Positions 44,684 through 54,750 of a stretch of 64,000 bases of DNA are shown here, piece after piece (within the stretch, counting starts at the first letter, position 1; each line of letters starts with the position of its first letter). Where the stretch lies: the NCBI GenBank assembly GCA_028710895.1, contig JAQTTH010000002.1, positions 323,605-387,604 on the forward strand, in the 5' to 3' direction. The DNA is from Paludibacter sp. Its GTDB lineage: Bacteria; Bacteroidota; Bacteroidia; Bacteroidales; Paludibacteraceae. The translations under genes and the position numbers were made by a program. Below the pieces are notes generated by a model that saw nothing but the letters and a program-made list of their open reading frames with translations, did not search any database and was not told where the DNA came from.

Positions 44684-47600
44684 ATGGAAGATATTACTAA
44701 ATATTTAATTAAAAGCACGGTACATACCAAAGAAGTTCGTGCATGGAGAGAAGAGATTGCTTTGCCTACTTATGAGATAGGTGCGGAAGAAAAGAACCCG
44801 ATTTTTCTGGAGAAAAGAATTTATCAGGGAAGCAGCGGATCTGTGTATCCATATCCCGTTGTGGAAAAGATTTCTGATGTGAAAACACAGAAAACATATC
44901 AGGCTATTTTCATTGAAAATTATTATATCAAGTTGATGATTCTTCCGGAATTAGGCGGAAGGGTGCATATGGCTTACGACAAAATAAAACAACGTCATTT
45001 CGTATATTACAACCAGGTAGTGAAGCCGGCTTTGGTTGGGCTTACCGGTCCGTGGATTTCAGGAGGAATCGAATTTAACTGGCCGCAACATCACCGTCCG
45101 TCTACATTTTTGCCTACCGATTCGTGCATTGAAAAAAATGCTGATGGAAGTATGACGGTTTGGTGTAACGAAGTAGAACGCATGTTCCGAACCAAAGGAA
45201 CGCAGGGCTTTACGCTGCATCCGGACAAAGCTTACATCGAAATAAAAGTTAGGTTGTTTAACCGTGCGCCATTTCCACAGACATTTCTGTGGTGGGCCAA
45301 TCCGGCAGTGGTGGTGCATGATTTTTACCATTCGGTTTTTCCACCGGATGTGCATGCGGTTTTCGATCATGGAAAGCGTGATGTGTCAGATTTCCCCATT
45401 GCCCACGGAGTTTACTACAAACAGGATTATTCCGCTGGGGTAGATATTTCAAAATATAAGAATATTCCTGTGCCAACATCGTATATGGCCATTCGTTCCA
45501 AATACGATTTTGTGGGAGGTTACGAAACAAATGCGGGTGGTGGTTTGCTGCACGTTGCCAACCATCATGTTTCACCCGGAAAGAAGCAATGGACCTGGGG
45601 AAACAGTGATTTTGGACAGGCATGGGACAGAAACCTGACCGATGAAGATGGGCCGTACATTGAACTTATGACCGGAGTTTTCACGGATAACCAACCGGAT
45701 TTTTCGTGGATGCAACCGTACGAAATAAAATCGTGGGAGCAATATTTTATGCCATACAGCGAAGTAGGTTATGTGAAAAATGCCAACAAAGATGCCATTC
45801 TGAATCTGGAAGTGAATGATGGCAAAGCTCTGATTATTTTGTATGCCACTGCTGAAAATAAAAATGTAACGGTAAGATTAACTTCGGAAACCGGAAAAAC
45901 TCTTTTTGAAAAACAAACAGATATTTCTCCCGAAATGCCTTTTACAGCAGCGGTTGAAACTGGAAGTTATAAAAGTGAAGAACTTAAGTTGGATGTTTTA
46001 AATGCTGAAGGAAAATTAGTCATTAGTTATCAGGCTGAAAAACCGGAATCGAAAGAACTTCCTGAACCTGCAAAGGCCGCAAAAGATCCAAAAGATATTT
46101 CATCCATTGAGCAACTATTCCTGACCGGTTTGCATCTGGAGCAATACCGCCATGCTACTTACAATCCAATGGATTATTATCTGGAAGCATTGAGCCGCGA
46201 ACCGGGCGACAGCCGTTGCAATAACGCCGTAGGTTTGCTTTTGATGCGAAAAGCACAGTTTGCAAAAGCTGAAAGCTATTTCCGTAAAGCCATTGAAACG
46301 CTGACCGACCGTAATCCGAATCCGTATGATTGCGAAGCATATTACAATCTTGGATTATGCCTGAAATTACAAGGTAAAAACGATGAAGCCTACGACGCAC
46401 TGTTTAAAGCGAGCTGGAGTGCTGCGTGGCAAGATGCTGCTTTCCTGTCGTTGGCACAGATTGATACGTTGAAAGGAAATTATGCGCAAGCACTGGATTT
46501 GGTAGAACGGTCGTTGACTCGTAACTGGCACAACCACAAATCCCGTCAGTTGAAAGCTTCGGTATTACGCAAACTCGGACGAAATGAAGAAGCGATTGCA
46601 TGGATTGAAGATTCGTTGAAAATAGATTATTTCAATGTTGGTTGCCAATATGAGAAATACCTGTTGACAAAAAATGAAAAAGCACTGCAGGAAGTAAAAA
46701 CGATAACCCGTGGTTGGGTACATAATTACATTGAATATGCACTTGATTTTTCGGCAGCTGGATTATTTGAAGAGGCAAGTGAGTTATTGAAAATCCAGCT
46801 TGAATTTGATACGGAAAAATACCCGATGGTTTATTATGCATTAGGATATTTTGCCAACATGAGCGGTAAAAATACTGAAGCAAAAGAATTTTACCAACTG
46901 GCCGAAAAATGTAAACCTGATTATTGCTTCCCGAACCGTGTGGAAGAAGTAATTATCCTTCTGGATGCAGTTTGTGAAAATCCTGCAGGTTCAAAAGCTC
47001 ATTATTTCCTTGGAAACTTCTGGTACTCGAAACAACAATATGCCGAGGCTGTCGCAACATGGGAGAAATCGGCAGAATTGGATGAGACTTTCCCAACCGC
47101 TTGGCGCAATCTGTCACTGGCATATTATAACAAACAGAATGAAAAACCCAAAGCAATGAAAGCCCTGGAAAAAGCATTCTCGTTGGACGAAACCGATGCC
47201 CGCATTTTAATGGAACTGGATCAGTTGTATAAAAAAACAGGAAGATCGTACGGTGAAAGACTGGAATTTTTGCAAAAGCATATTCAGTTGGTTCAGTCCA
47301 GAGACGATTTAAGTATTGAATATATCCAACTGCTTAATCAACTGGAAGAATTTGAAACTGCAAAAACATTGATTGATAGCCGTAAGTTTCATCCATGGGA
47401 GGGAGGTGAAGGTAAAATTACCGGACAATATGTATTTTGTCGCGTAGAGCTGGCCAAACAGGCATTGGCTGCGGGCAATTTTGCAAAAGCACTTGATTTG
47501 CTGACCGAAACAGAAGCTTACCCGCACCATTTGGGTGAAGGTAAATTGCCGGGCATGGAGGAAAATGATATTTATTTTTACAAAGGACTGGCATATAAAG

Positions 47601-48061
47601 GCATTGGAGATGCGGACACTGCCAAACAAATGCTTACGAAAGCAACAATGGGCTCGTCGGAACCACAACAGGCATTTTTCTACAACGACTCGCAGCCGGA
47701 TAAAATTTACTATCAGGGTTTGGCATGGAAAGTGTTGAGCGAAACGGCCAAAGCTGAGATGTGTTTCGAAAACCTGATAAAACACGGTGAAAAACATTTG
47801 AATGACGATTGTCGGATTCATTATTTTGCAGTTTCATTACCCGATTTAGCTATTTGGGACGAAGACCTTAATGTGCGAAACCTGATACATTGTAAATATG
47901 TGATGGCATTAGGATTTTTAGGACAGGATGATAACGAAAATGCTGCAAGATTATTCGCAGATATTCTTAAACTGGACATAAATCATCAAGGGGCGCAAAT
48001 TCATTTGAAAATGTGTCAGTTGAAAAAATCCGTTTTGAATAATGAAATACAATATTCTTAA
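44684..48061 (+). CDS. DUF5107 domain protein with tetratricopeptide repeats
   Basis: A large cytoplasmic protein of 1125 aa from the ATG at 44684 (MEDITKYLIKS); a GTG six codons earlier is possible. No signal peptide is visible. The N-terminal DUF5107 domain (about 40-380) resembles the galactose-mutarotase beta-sandwich, with LMILPELGGRVHMAYDKIKQ and LTGPWISGGIEFNWPQHHRPS, where His and Glu residues could bind sugar. The remainder (about 480-1115) is a long solenoid of TPR repeats, for example NNAVGLLLMRKAQFAKAESYFRKAIE and AYYNLGLCLKLQGKNDEAYDALFKAS. It follows a sugar MFS transporter closely, so it probably acts on or senses the imported sugar. No reaction can be assigned from sequence. 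Confidence 0.88.
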   Translation: MEDITKYLIKSTVHTKEVRAWREEIALPTYEIGAEEKNPIFLEKRIYQGSSGSVYPYPVVEKISDVKTQKTYQAIFIENYYIKLMILPELGGRVHMAYDKIKQRHFVYYNQVVKPALVGLTGPWISGGIEFNWPQHHRPSTFLPTDSCIEKNADGSMTVWCNEVERMFRTKGTQGFTLHPDKAYIEIKVRLFNRAPFPQTFLWWANPAVVVHDFYHSVFPPDVHAVFDHGKRDVSDFPIAHGVYYKQDYSAGVDISKYKNIPVPTSYMAIRSKYDFVGGYETNAGGGLLHVANHHVSPGKKQWTWGNSDFGQAWDRNLTDEDGPYIELMTGVFTDNQPDFSWMQPYEIKSWEQYFMPYSEVGYVKNANKDAILNLEVNDGKALIILYATAENKNVTVRLTSETGKTLFEKQTDISPEMPFTAAVETGSYKSEELKLDVLNAEGKLVISYQAEKPESKELPEPAKAAKDPKDISSIEQLFLTGLHLEQYRHATYNPMDYYLEALSREPGDSRCNNAVGLLLMRKAQFAKAESYFRKAIETLTDRNPNPYDCEAYYNLGLCLKLQGKNDEAYDALFKASWSAAWQDAAFLSLAQIDTLKGNYAQALDLVERSLTRNWHNHKSRQLKASVLRKLGRNEEAIAWIEDSLKIDYFNVGCQYEKYLLTKNEKALQEVKTITRGWVHNYIEYALDFSAAGLFEEASELLKIQLEFDTEKYPMVYYALGYFANMSGKNTEAKEFYQLAEKCKPDYCFPNRVEEVIILLDAVCENPAGSKAHYFLGNFWYSKQQYAEAVATWEKSAELDETFPTAWRNLSLAYYNKQNEKPKAMKALEKAFSLDETDARILMELDQLYKKTGRSYGERLEFLQKHIQLVQSRDDLSIEYIQLLNQLEEFETAKTLIDSRKFHPWEGGEGKITGQYVFCRVELAKQALAAGNFAKALDLLTETEAYPHHLGEGKLPGMEENDIYFYKGLAYKGIGDADTAKQMLTKATMGSSEPQQAFFYNDSQPDKIYYQGLAWKVLSETAKAEMCFENLIKHGEKHLNDDCRIHYFAVSLPDLAIWDEDLNVRNLIHCKYVMALGFLGQDDNENAARLFADILKLDINHQGAQIHLKMCQLKKSVLNNEIQYS

Positions 48062-48065
48062 TAAA

Positions 48066-48088
48066 AACTTCCGGTTAAGCCGGAAGTT
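48066..48088 (+). terminator. Hairpin after the DUF5107 gene, possible terminator
   Basis: AACTTCCGG and CCGGAAGTT form a 9-bp stem with a TTAAG loop, directly after the stop codon. The following bases (GGATTTC) contain no real T-run, so termination would be weak or factor-dependent. Confidence 0.5.
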
Positions 48089-48528
48089 GGATTTCATGTA
48101 GTTTCATGAGTCAGTCATGACTTAGAATCGTTGAAAAATGTAACAATGGTAGCAAAATGCCTTCTGTATTCTGGTTGTAAGTTTTGCCGTTGTTTTAAAA
48201 AACAGGCATTTCCTGGAAATAATTGAAGTAATTGAAACATCAGTCGAAAATAATAGCAATATTGTCCTTTGGGTTAAGCATATTACCGAAATGAGACGAA
48301 ATTACTATTTATTGGTGCCGTTATTAGTAAATATGCTGATCAACTACTGTATTTTTGTTGAGGTGAAAACAATCTTTTGAACTGAAGCTTGTCATTTCGG
48401 ATTGCGTATGGATTAACAAATTTTAAATACAAAGAACAATCTTCAATACTTTTCTGGAAAGTTTGTTCAGGCAGGTGAAAGTCCTGCATAAAGAAAAAAC
48501 CTTAAAATAATTTTGTAATAAAATCACA
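48089..48528. other. Intergenic region upstream of the GH97 genes
   Basis: About 440 bases without a credible gene. TATTTTTG at 48350-48357 matches TAnnTTTG but is about 170 bases upstream of the GH97 start and lacks a -33 TTG. Any regulated promoter of the GH97 operon should lie here. Confidence 0.5.
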
Positions 48529-50505
48529 GTGAATAAAATCATCACATATATATGTTGTCTTCTTTTGGTATCGACAACTGCTTATTCTCAAAGCTACAAA
48601 TTATCTTCGCCTGATAAAAAGGTGGAACTAAAGATTCAGAATGATTCGGTTCTAAGGTACTCGCTTGTTTATCATGGTAAGGAAGTTACCCGCTCATCGT
48701 TTCTCGGGATGACTCTTGGTAATGGCAAGCGTTGGGGCTATGCTGATAAGGTAATCAAAAAAAGTATCCGGAATGAAAATTCTGTTGTTTCGTTGGTAAC
48801 CGGAAATTACAAAGAAATCAGCAATGTGTACAATGAATTAAAGCTCACGTTTAACGCCGGTTATTCAGTTTGCTTCAGGTTATACAACGAAGGAATGGCC
48901 TACCGGTTCGAAGGGAATGGCGGTGCTATCGATTCCATAACCGTAAAAACAGAAAAAGCCGATTTTCGTTTGTTGGATAATCCGGCGGTTATTCTGCCTG
49001 AAACAAACAATTTTACAGCCTGGGAACTCAGTCATAAAACATATAATTCCATTTCAGATATTGAAAATGGGAAATATGGAATTACACCCGTATTGTTTGA
49101 TAATAAGAAACAGGGATTGAAAGTGGTGATTGCCGAATCGAACCTGAATAACTATCCGGGAATGTATCTGCAAAAACAAGATGTCTCCATGAAAGGCTTT
49201 TGGGCATTGTACCCTAAAGAAGTGATAATGGGAAGTTGGGGAGATTTTGTAACTGTGGTGAAAGAACGCACAAGTTTTATTACCCGCACAGCCGGAAATC
49301 ATGTATTTCCATGGAGAATTATGATTGTGTCGGACGACGATCGCCAATTGTTGACTAACAATATGATTTATTTGTTGGCCAAACCACAGCAAATTAGAAA
49401 TACCGATTGGATTAAACCCGGAAAAGCAACCTGGGAATGGTGGCATTGTGCTATTTTGGAAAAAGCTCCTTTCGAAAGTGGCCCTGAGAAACTATCTACG
49501 CAGATGTATAAATATTATATCGATTTTGCGGCAGAAAACAAGCTCGAATATTTATTGATTGATGCCGGTTGGTCGAATTTATTTAAACCAAACGAATTAA
49601 ATCCGAACGTAGACGTAAAGGAAATAATACAATATGGTAAAGAGAAAAAAGTAGGAGTCTTATTGTGGACTGTAGCTTCCACACTGATGAAATATCCGCA
49701 CAAATATCTCGATTCGATAAGCAGTTGGGGTGCAGCCGGAGTTAAGATTGATTTTTTCGACCGTGACGATGCCCAAATCATGCCTCACTATGAGGAACTG
49801 GCAAAAGCTTGCGCCGAACGAAAATTGCTTGTTGATTTTCATGGCTGTAGTAAACCCACCGGTTTGAACCGGGCTTATCCAAATATCCTTTCGTACGAAG
49901 CAGTTCGTGGCATGGAGTGTTCCAAGTGGGATACGTCTACCAATCCAGATTACCGGCTTCAGTTCATTTTTAGCCGGATGTTGGCTGGTTCTATCGATTA
50001 TACTCCGGGCTCCATGCGCAATTCAAATCTCAAAAACTTCAAACCGATAGACCCTGGATTACCTATGAGTTTGGGCACCCGTTGTCAGGAACTAGCCGAA
50101 TATGTGGTTATCAACAGTTCGTTGGTAATGCTCGCCGATTCGCCGGATGAATATCGTAAATATCCGGACATTTTGAAATTCTTATCAGATGTTCCTGCAA
50201 GTTGGGATGACACGAAAGTGCTTTCGGCCAAATATGGAGAATTTGCTGTAGTTGCTAAGCGCAGAGGCAGTGACTGGTTTGTGGGTGGCATGACTAACTG
50301 GAATGAACGAGATATTACTCTTGATTTGTCATTTCTGACTTCAGGAAAAAAATATAAAGCTGAAATTTTCAGAGATGGCATTGATGCAAATCAGAATGCC
50401 AATCAGTATGTTTTTGAAACAAAAGAAGTAAAATCAACTTCTAGAATGACTATACACATGGCTAACGGAGGTGGTGTGGCTCTAAAAATTTCTCTGGTAA
50501 AATAA
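48529..50505 (+). CDS. GH97 glycoside hydrolase, retaining type, probably periplasmic
   Basis: A 658-aa enzyme of glycoside hydrolase family 97. The start codon is GTG, and the protein opens directly into a signal peptide (MNKIITYICCLLLVSTTAYS), so this start is well supported. An N-terminal beta-sandwich (about 25-290) precedes the barrel, which has WEWWHCAIL, LLIDAGWSN, GVKIDFFDRDD, DFHGCSKPTGLNRAYPN and SYEAVRGME. Asp408 in VKIDFF lies where retaining members such as the alpha-galactosidase BT1871 keep their nucleophile; SusB-type inverting alpha-glucosidases lack it. Glu457 is the likely acid/base. Alpha-galactosidase or beta-L-arabinopyranosidase activity is thus more likely than alpha-glucosidase. 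No type IX sorting domain is present. GH97 copy two follows after 30 bases. Confidence 0.9.
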   Translation: MNKIITYICCLLLVSTTAYSQSYKLSSPDKKVELKIQNDSVLRYSLVYHGKEVTRSSFLGMTLGNGKRWGYADKVIKKSIRNENSVVSLVTGNYKEISNVYNELKLTFNAGYSVCFRLYNEGMAYRFEGNGGAIDSITVKTEKADFRLLDNPAVILPETNNFTAWELSHKTYNSISDIENGKYGITPVLFDNKKQGLKVVIAESNLNNYPGMYLQKQDVSMKGFWALYPKEVIMGSWGDFVTVVKERTSFITRTAGNHVFPWRIMIVSDDDRQLLTNNMIYLLAKPQQIRNTDWIKPGKATWEWWHCAILEKAPFESGPEKLSTQMYKYYIDFAAENKLEYLLIDAGWSNLFKPNELNPNVDVKEIIQYGKEKKVGVLLWTVASTLMKYPHKYLDSISSWGAAGVKIDFFDRDDAQIMPHYEELAKACAERKLLVDFHGCSKPTGLNRAYPNILSYEAVRGMECSKWDTSTNPDYRLQFIFSRMLAGSIDYTPGSMRNSNLKNFKPIDPGLPMSLGTRCQELAEYVVINSSLVMLADSPDEYRKYPDILKFLSDVPASWDDTKVLSAKYGEFAVVAKRRGSDWFVGGMTNWNERDITLDLSFLTSGKKYKAEIFRDGIDANQNANQYVFETKEVKSTSRMTIHMANGGGVALKISLVK

Positions 50506-50535
50506 AACGAACACGTATACAATACATATAGAATC

Positions 50536-52776
50536 ATGAATTCACACACGAATAAAATAAGTATATTTCTATTTTTCACTCTTTTCTGTTTCCAGCATAT
50601 AATGGCGGTGGATTATGATGTGGCATCGCCTGATAGAAATTTCAAGATAACGCTTCATGTTGATAACGGAACACAGTATGAGGTTATTTATGGACAGACA
50701 CAACTGATATCTTCTTCAACAATTGGTATGAATCTTCAGGATGGAACGGTTGTGGGAAAAGGTACCATTAAAAGTGTTGAAAGAAATTCTGTTGATAATG
50801 TGCTTCCGGTTTTGATTGGCAAAAACAAAACATTGCAGGAAAAATATAATGAATTAATAGTTCACTATAATGAAAATTACGATCTGATTGTCAGGGCTTA
50901 CAATGAAGGTGTTGCATATCGTTTTGTAACTGCATTTTCAACTAACATTATTGTAAAATCAGAAGATGCAATCTTTAATTTTGCGGGTAACCCGAAAGTA
51001 TATTTTCCGGAAGCTACAACTTTAGACCACTGGGAAAAGGCGTATACCCTTTACAACTCGGTTAATGATTTGACTTCAAATCAATTTGCGGTTACGCCGA
51101 TTTTGTTCAGCTATCCGAACACCACTTGCAAAGTTGCAATTACCGAAGCCGATAATTCGGATTATCCCGGTTTGTATATTCAAAGCAATGGAACAAATTC
51201 GATGAAAGGGATGTGGGCGAACTATCCGGACTCAGTAAGTGATCCTACCAATGTTTATTCAAATCATGCACCGGTTACACGATTTAATTATATTGCCAAT
51301 ACCATTGGTACCCGCTCATTTCCTTGGCGTGTGATTATTGTATCGAATGATGATAAATCATTGTTGAATAACGAGTTGGTGTATATGCTGGCTACTCCAC
51401 TGAAGTTGGCAGATGTGTCGTGGATTGTTCCCGGAAAATCTTCTTGGGAATGGTGGCACAAAGCCATGCTTACTGCAGATGGTAGTGCTAATTCAGCATT
51501 AGGAATTCCTGCAAACGGAAATGCTAATTTGGGTCTCACCCTATATAAATATTATGTTGATTTTGCAGCCGCTAACCATATTGAATATATGACTTTGGAT
51601 GCAGGTTGGAGCGAAAGTTACATTAGTTCACTTTGTACCTATGCAAAATCCAAAAACGTCAAAATTATGGTTTGGACCTGGGCTAGTAATGCTTTGGAAA
51701 CTCCAAACTTGATTGCTAAATGGAAGCGATTTGGCATATCTGGAGTTAAAATTGATTTTTTTCAACGAAATGACCAAATAGCTATGAATTGGGGGGCTCG
51801 ATTGGCTCAGGATCTGGCAAACCAAAAAATGGTTGGTATATTTCATGGGTGCCCTGTTCCTACCGGATTGAACCGAGCTTACCCGAATATTCTGAATTTC
51901 GAAGCAGTACTGGGTGAAGAAGAGGATTTCTGGAGAAGAGGATCATCACCTGATTATCATGTGCTGTTTCCTTTTATGCGATCGTTGGTTGGGCCGGAAG
52001 ATTATACTCCGGGCTCAATGAGAAATAAGACTCAAAGACAATTTGTTCCTGTTGACTTGCCCAATATTATTCCATCCAGTCAGGGAACTCGTACGCATGA
52101 ATTATCTATGTACATTATAAACGATCAGTGGTTGGCTTATATGAGTGATGCTCCGACCGAATACATCAAATACCCCGATATTTTGGATTTTTTATCGAAG
52201 GTTCCAGCTGTATGGGATAAAACTGTTCCTTTAGATGCATCTCTTGGTGAATATATTCTTATCGCAAAACAAAAAGGGACTGACTGGTATGTTGGGGGAA
52301 TGAGCAGTTGGGTTGGTAAAAATGTAAATGTTGATTTTAGTTTTCTTAAGCCAGATACAAAATATACTGCAACAGTATTAAGAGATGATGTCACTTCGAG
52401 TGACTATCCGACACGCTATGTTAGCGAAACTATTGAGGTAACTTCAACAACAAATATGACTTATCAAATGTCTAACGGAGGTGGGTTTGTTATTCATCTC
52501 ACAGAAAGCACAACCAATGGAGTGAATGACGTTTATAGTGATTCGAAAGTATCCTTTGGAATTGATCGGGTGAATAAACTAATGAATCTCTATTCAGCAA
52601 ATCAAATAAAAACAGTCAATATATATAATGTTTCAGGACAACTGGTTTTTACTCAAGATTCTTTTTCAGATAACTCTTTTACTAAGCAAATCAATATTTC
52701 AAAAATCAATAGAGGAATTTATGTCGTAAAGGTGCAAACCTCAGAAGGTTTGAGTTCTTCTAAATTCACTAATTAA
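50536..52776 (+). CDS. GH97 glycoside hydrolase with type IX secretion domain
   Basis: A second GH97 enzyme, 746 aa, with a signal peptide (ISIFLFFTLFCFQHIMA). The barrel motifs parallel the preceding gene: WEWWHKAML, MTLDAGWSE, GVKIDFFQRND with the putative nucleophile Asp407, FHGCPVPTGLNRAYPN and NFEAVLGEEE with the candidate acid/base Glu456. It differs from its neighbour by an extra stretch after WEWWHKAML and a C-terminal extension of about 75 residues (VNIYNVSGQLVF, INRGIYVVKVQTSEG). That extension is a type A sorting domain of the type IX secretion system, so the enzyme should reach the cell surface or the medium. It lies in an operon between GH97 copy one and the FG-GAP gene. Confidence 0.9.
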   Translation: MNSHTNKISIFLFFTLFCFQHIMAVDYDVASPDRNFKITLHVDNGTQYEVIYGQTQLISSSTIGMNLQDGTVVGKGTIKSVERNSVDNVLPVLIGKNKTLQEKYNELIVHYNENYDLIVRAYNEGVAYRFVTAFSTNIIVKSEDAIFNFAGNPKVYFPEATTLDHWEKAYTLYNSVNDLTSNQFAVTPILFSYPNTTCKVAITEADNSDYPGLYIQSNGTNSMKGMWANYPDSVSDPTNVYSNHAPVTRFNYIANTIGTRSFPWRVIIVSNDDKSLLNNELVYMLATPLKLADVSWIVPGKSSWEWWHKAMLTADGSANSALGIPANGNANLGLTLYKYYVDFAAANHIEYMTLDAGWSESYISSLCTYAKSKNVKIMVWTWASNALETPNLIAKWKRFGISGVKIDFFQRNDQIAMNWGARLAQDLANQKMVGIFHGCPVPTGLNRAYPNILNFEAVLGEEEDFWRRGSSPDYHVLFPFMRSLVGPEDYTPGSMRNKTQRQFVPVDLPNIIPSSQGTRTHELSMYIINDQWLAYMSDAPTEYIKYPDILDFLSKVPAVWDKTVPLDASLGEYILIAKQKGTDWYVGGMSSWVGKNVNVDFSFLKPDTKYTATVLRDDVTSSDYPTRYVSETIEVTSTTNMTYQMSNGGGFVIHLTESTTNGVNDVYSDSKVSFGIDRVNKLMNLYSANQIKTVNIYNVSGQLVFTQDSFSDNSFTKQINISKINRGIYVVKVQTSEGLSSSKFTN

Positions 52777-52793
52777 AATTAAATTTATTTATT

Positions 52794-54692
52794 ATGAAAA
52801 AAAATTACTTTTTTAAGCCTGCTTTAATAGTGGTGGCTTTGTTTAGTTTTGGTGCTGTTTTTGCTCAAACAGCAAAAATTCCCAATTTTGTAGAAAATGT
52901 ATCACCAGTAATTAATGGAACTACAAGTGAAGATTTTACATTTGCATTTGAATGTTCAGCAGCTTGGGGTGACTATAATAACGATGGTTATATGGACTTA
53001 ATTACTTCTGGCGTAAGTAATAACTGGGTGAAAATGACTATTCTATATAAGAATAATGGAAATGGAACTTTTACTAAAATTACTACGCCCTTCGATAACT
53101 TAGATGCTGCAAATATTACGTGGCTGGATTTTAACAATGATGGAAATCTTGATGTTATTTTAGCAGGTAAGGATGATATTGGATATTACACTGCAATATA
53201 TAAAAACCTCGGTGCAGCAGGTAATTATGATTTTCAAGAAGTAAATATCGGTTCTTTAGAGTATGTAAACAATGGTGGCGGAAACAGAGCTAATCGCTAT
53301 ATTATTCCTTGTGACTATAATAACGATGGTTGGGTTGATCTATATCTTCAAGGTGAAAATGAAACCGGGAGACATTCATTCTTATATAAAAATTTAAAAG
53401 GTAAGGGATTTGAGAAAATTGAGAATCCTGTTAACGGCGTTCAACCTTTTATTCAATTAAATGGTGGATCTGCTGCTTTTGCTGATTATGATGGTGATGG
53501 ATATCAGGATTTGATTGTTAGTGGTTATGCAGCTACAACAGATAGCTATGCTGGAGGTTATACAGGAGCACGTTACCATAATAATGGTGATGGTACATTT
53601 GCAGCTCCCGTTCTTTTTGATGGAACAGAAAGTGGCGAACTTGCATGGTGCGATTATAATAATGATGGTAAATGGGATTATATTGTTACTGGAGTAGGAG
53701 CAAACGCATCAGGTTGGTACTGGAAGAGTGATATATATGAAAACAATGGTGACGGTACTTTCACGCGTATACCTGCTGAACAAAGCGGACTACCTAATAA
53801 TAAGCAGGAAACTTCAATTGCATGGGGAGATGTCAATAATGATGGATATGAAGATTTATTGTATATGAACACTGATCCAAATAGTATCTTTTTGAATAAC
53901 TTTGGAGATCAAACTTTTGCAAAATATAAATTTACATATACTGAACCAGTAAGTGGAAGTAGTAGTGTCGATTATACTTATCAGGGTAACCAATGGGGCG
54001 GAACTGCTTGTTTAGTAGATTACGATCGTGATGGAAACCTAGATGCATTCACTGCAGCTTACGGATTCAATCCGAGATTGATGAAAAATCAGTTAGGTGA
54101 AGGTATTACTTCAAATCAAGCTCCAACTGCTCCAACTAATCTGGCTAGTTCAATTGATCAAAACGGTAATGTGAATTTAAGTTGGACTGCTGCTACTGAC
54201 GATGCAACATTGACAGAAGCGCTTAAATATAACGTATATGTCAAAAAGAATGGTAATGATAGTGTTTCATTCCTTCTACCTGCTGACATAACAACAGGTC
54301 GATTGAAAGTGAACGAAACTCTTGCTCCATTGAATAAAACAACATATAAAATTAAAGGTTTGACAAATGGCACTTATACATTTGGAGTGCAAGCAATTGA
54401 TAATTCAAAACTTGGTGGACATTTTGCTACTGCTCAATTCTTAGTTGGACCATCCGCTGTGAAATCAGATCTTGAAAGTAAAGTATCAGTATTCTCTGAC
54501 AACAAATTAATCAGGATTTCAACTTCTGCAGACATGCAGGGTGTAATCTCTGTTTTCAATGCTAATGGTTTAACTGTTTACTCTAAGACTGGAAATATCA
54601 ATAACACCAAAGTAAGTTTACCAGCTGGCGTATATATAGTAAAAGTTACTTCAGATAAAAATAGTTTGGTAGAAAAAGCAATTCTCAGATAA
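52794..54692 (+). CDS. FG-GAP/VCBS repeat protein with type IX sorting domain
   Basis: Secreted protein of 632 aa, signal peptide to about residue 24 (FGAVFA). At least six repeats with calcium-binding DxDxDG-like loops (AWGDYNNDGYMDLI, DFNNDGNLDVIL, DYNNDGWVDLYL, DYDGDGYQDLIV, DYNNDGKWDYIV, DVNNDGYEDLLY, DYDRDGNLDAFT) form a likely seven-bladed beta-propeller (about 45-450). A fibronectin type III-like domain follows (about 455-550). The C-terminus (VISVFNANGLTVYS, LPAGVYIVKVTSD) is a type A sorting domain. No enzyme motif is visible; carbohydrate or matrix binding is possible. It ends the GH97 operon, 17 bases after the second GH97 gene, and is followed by a terminator. Confidence 0.88.
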   Translation: MKKNYFFKPALIVVALFSFGAVFAQTAKIPNFVENVSPVINGTTSEDFTFAFECSAAWGDYNNDGYMDLITSGVSNNWVKMTILYKNNGNGTFTKITTPFDNLDAANITWLDFNNDGNLDVILAGKDDIGYYTAIYKNLGAAGNYDFQEVNIGSLEYVNNGGGNRANRYIIPCDYNNDGWVDLYLQGENETGRHSFLYKNLKGKGFEKIENPVNGVQPFIQLNGGSAAFADYDGDGYQDLIVSGYAATTDSYAGGYTGARYHNNGDGTFAAPVLFDGTESGELAWCDYNNDGKWDYIVTGVGANASGWYWKSDIYENNGDGTFTRIPAEQSGLPNNKQETSIAWGDVNNDGYEDLLYMNTDPNSIFLNNFGDQTFAKYKFTYTEPVSGSSSVDYTYQGNQWGGTACLVDYDRDGNLDAFTAAYGFNPRLMKNQLGEGITSNQAPTAPTNLASSIDQNGNVNLSWTAATDDATLTEALKYNVYVKKNGNDSVSFLLPADITTGRLKVNETLAPLNKTTYKIKGLTNGTYTFGVQAIDNSKLGGHFATAQFLVGPSAVKSDLESKVSVFSDNKLIRISTSADMQGVISVFNANGLTVYSKTGNINNTKVSLPAGVYIVKVTSDKNSLVEKAILR

Positions 54693-54727
54693 AAAGCAAA
54701 TCATAAAAAGAGTTACAGATTGAAAAG

Positions 54728-54750
54728 AGGAGATTTCTTCTCCTATATTT
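54728..54750 (+). terminator. Terminator after the GH97/FG-GAP operon
   Basis: AGGAGA (54728-54733) and TCTCCT (54739-54744) form a short stem, followed by ATATTTTTT. It separates the GH97/FG-GAP genes from the FAS1-SusC-SusD unit, which therefore may have its own promoter in 54751-54938; none is clear by eye. Confidence 0.6.
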
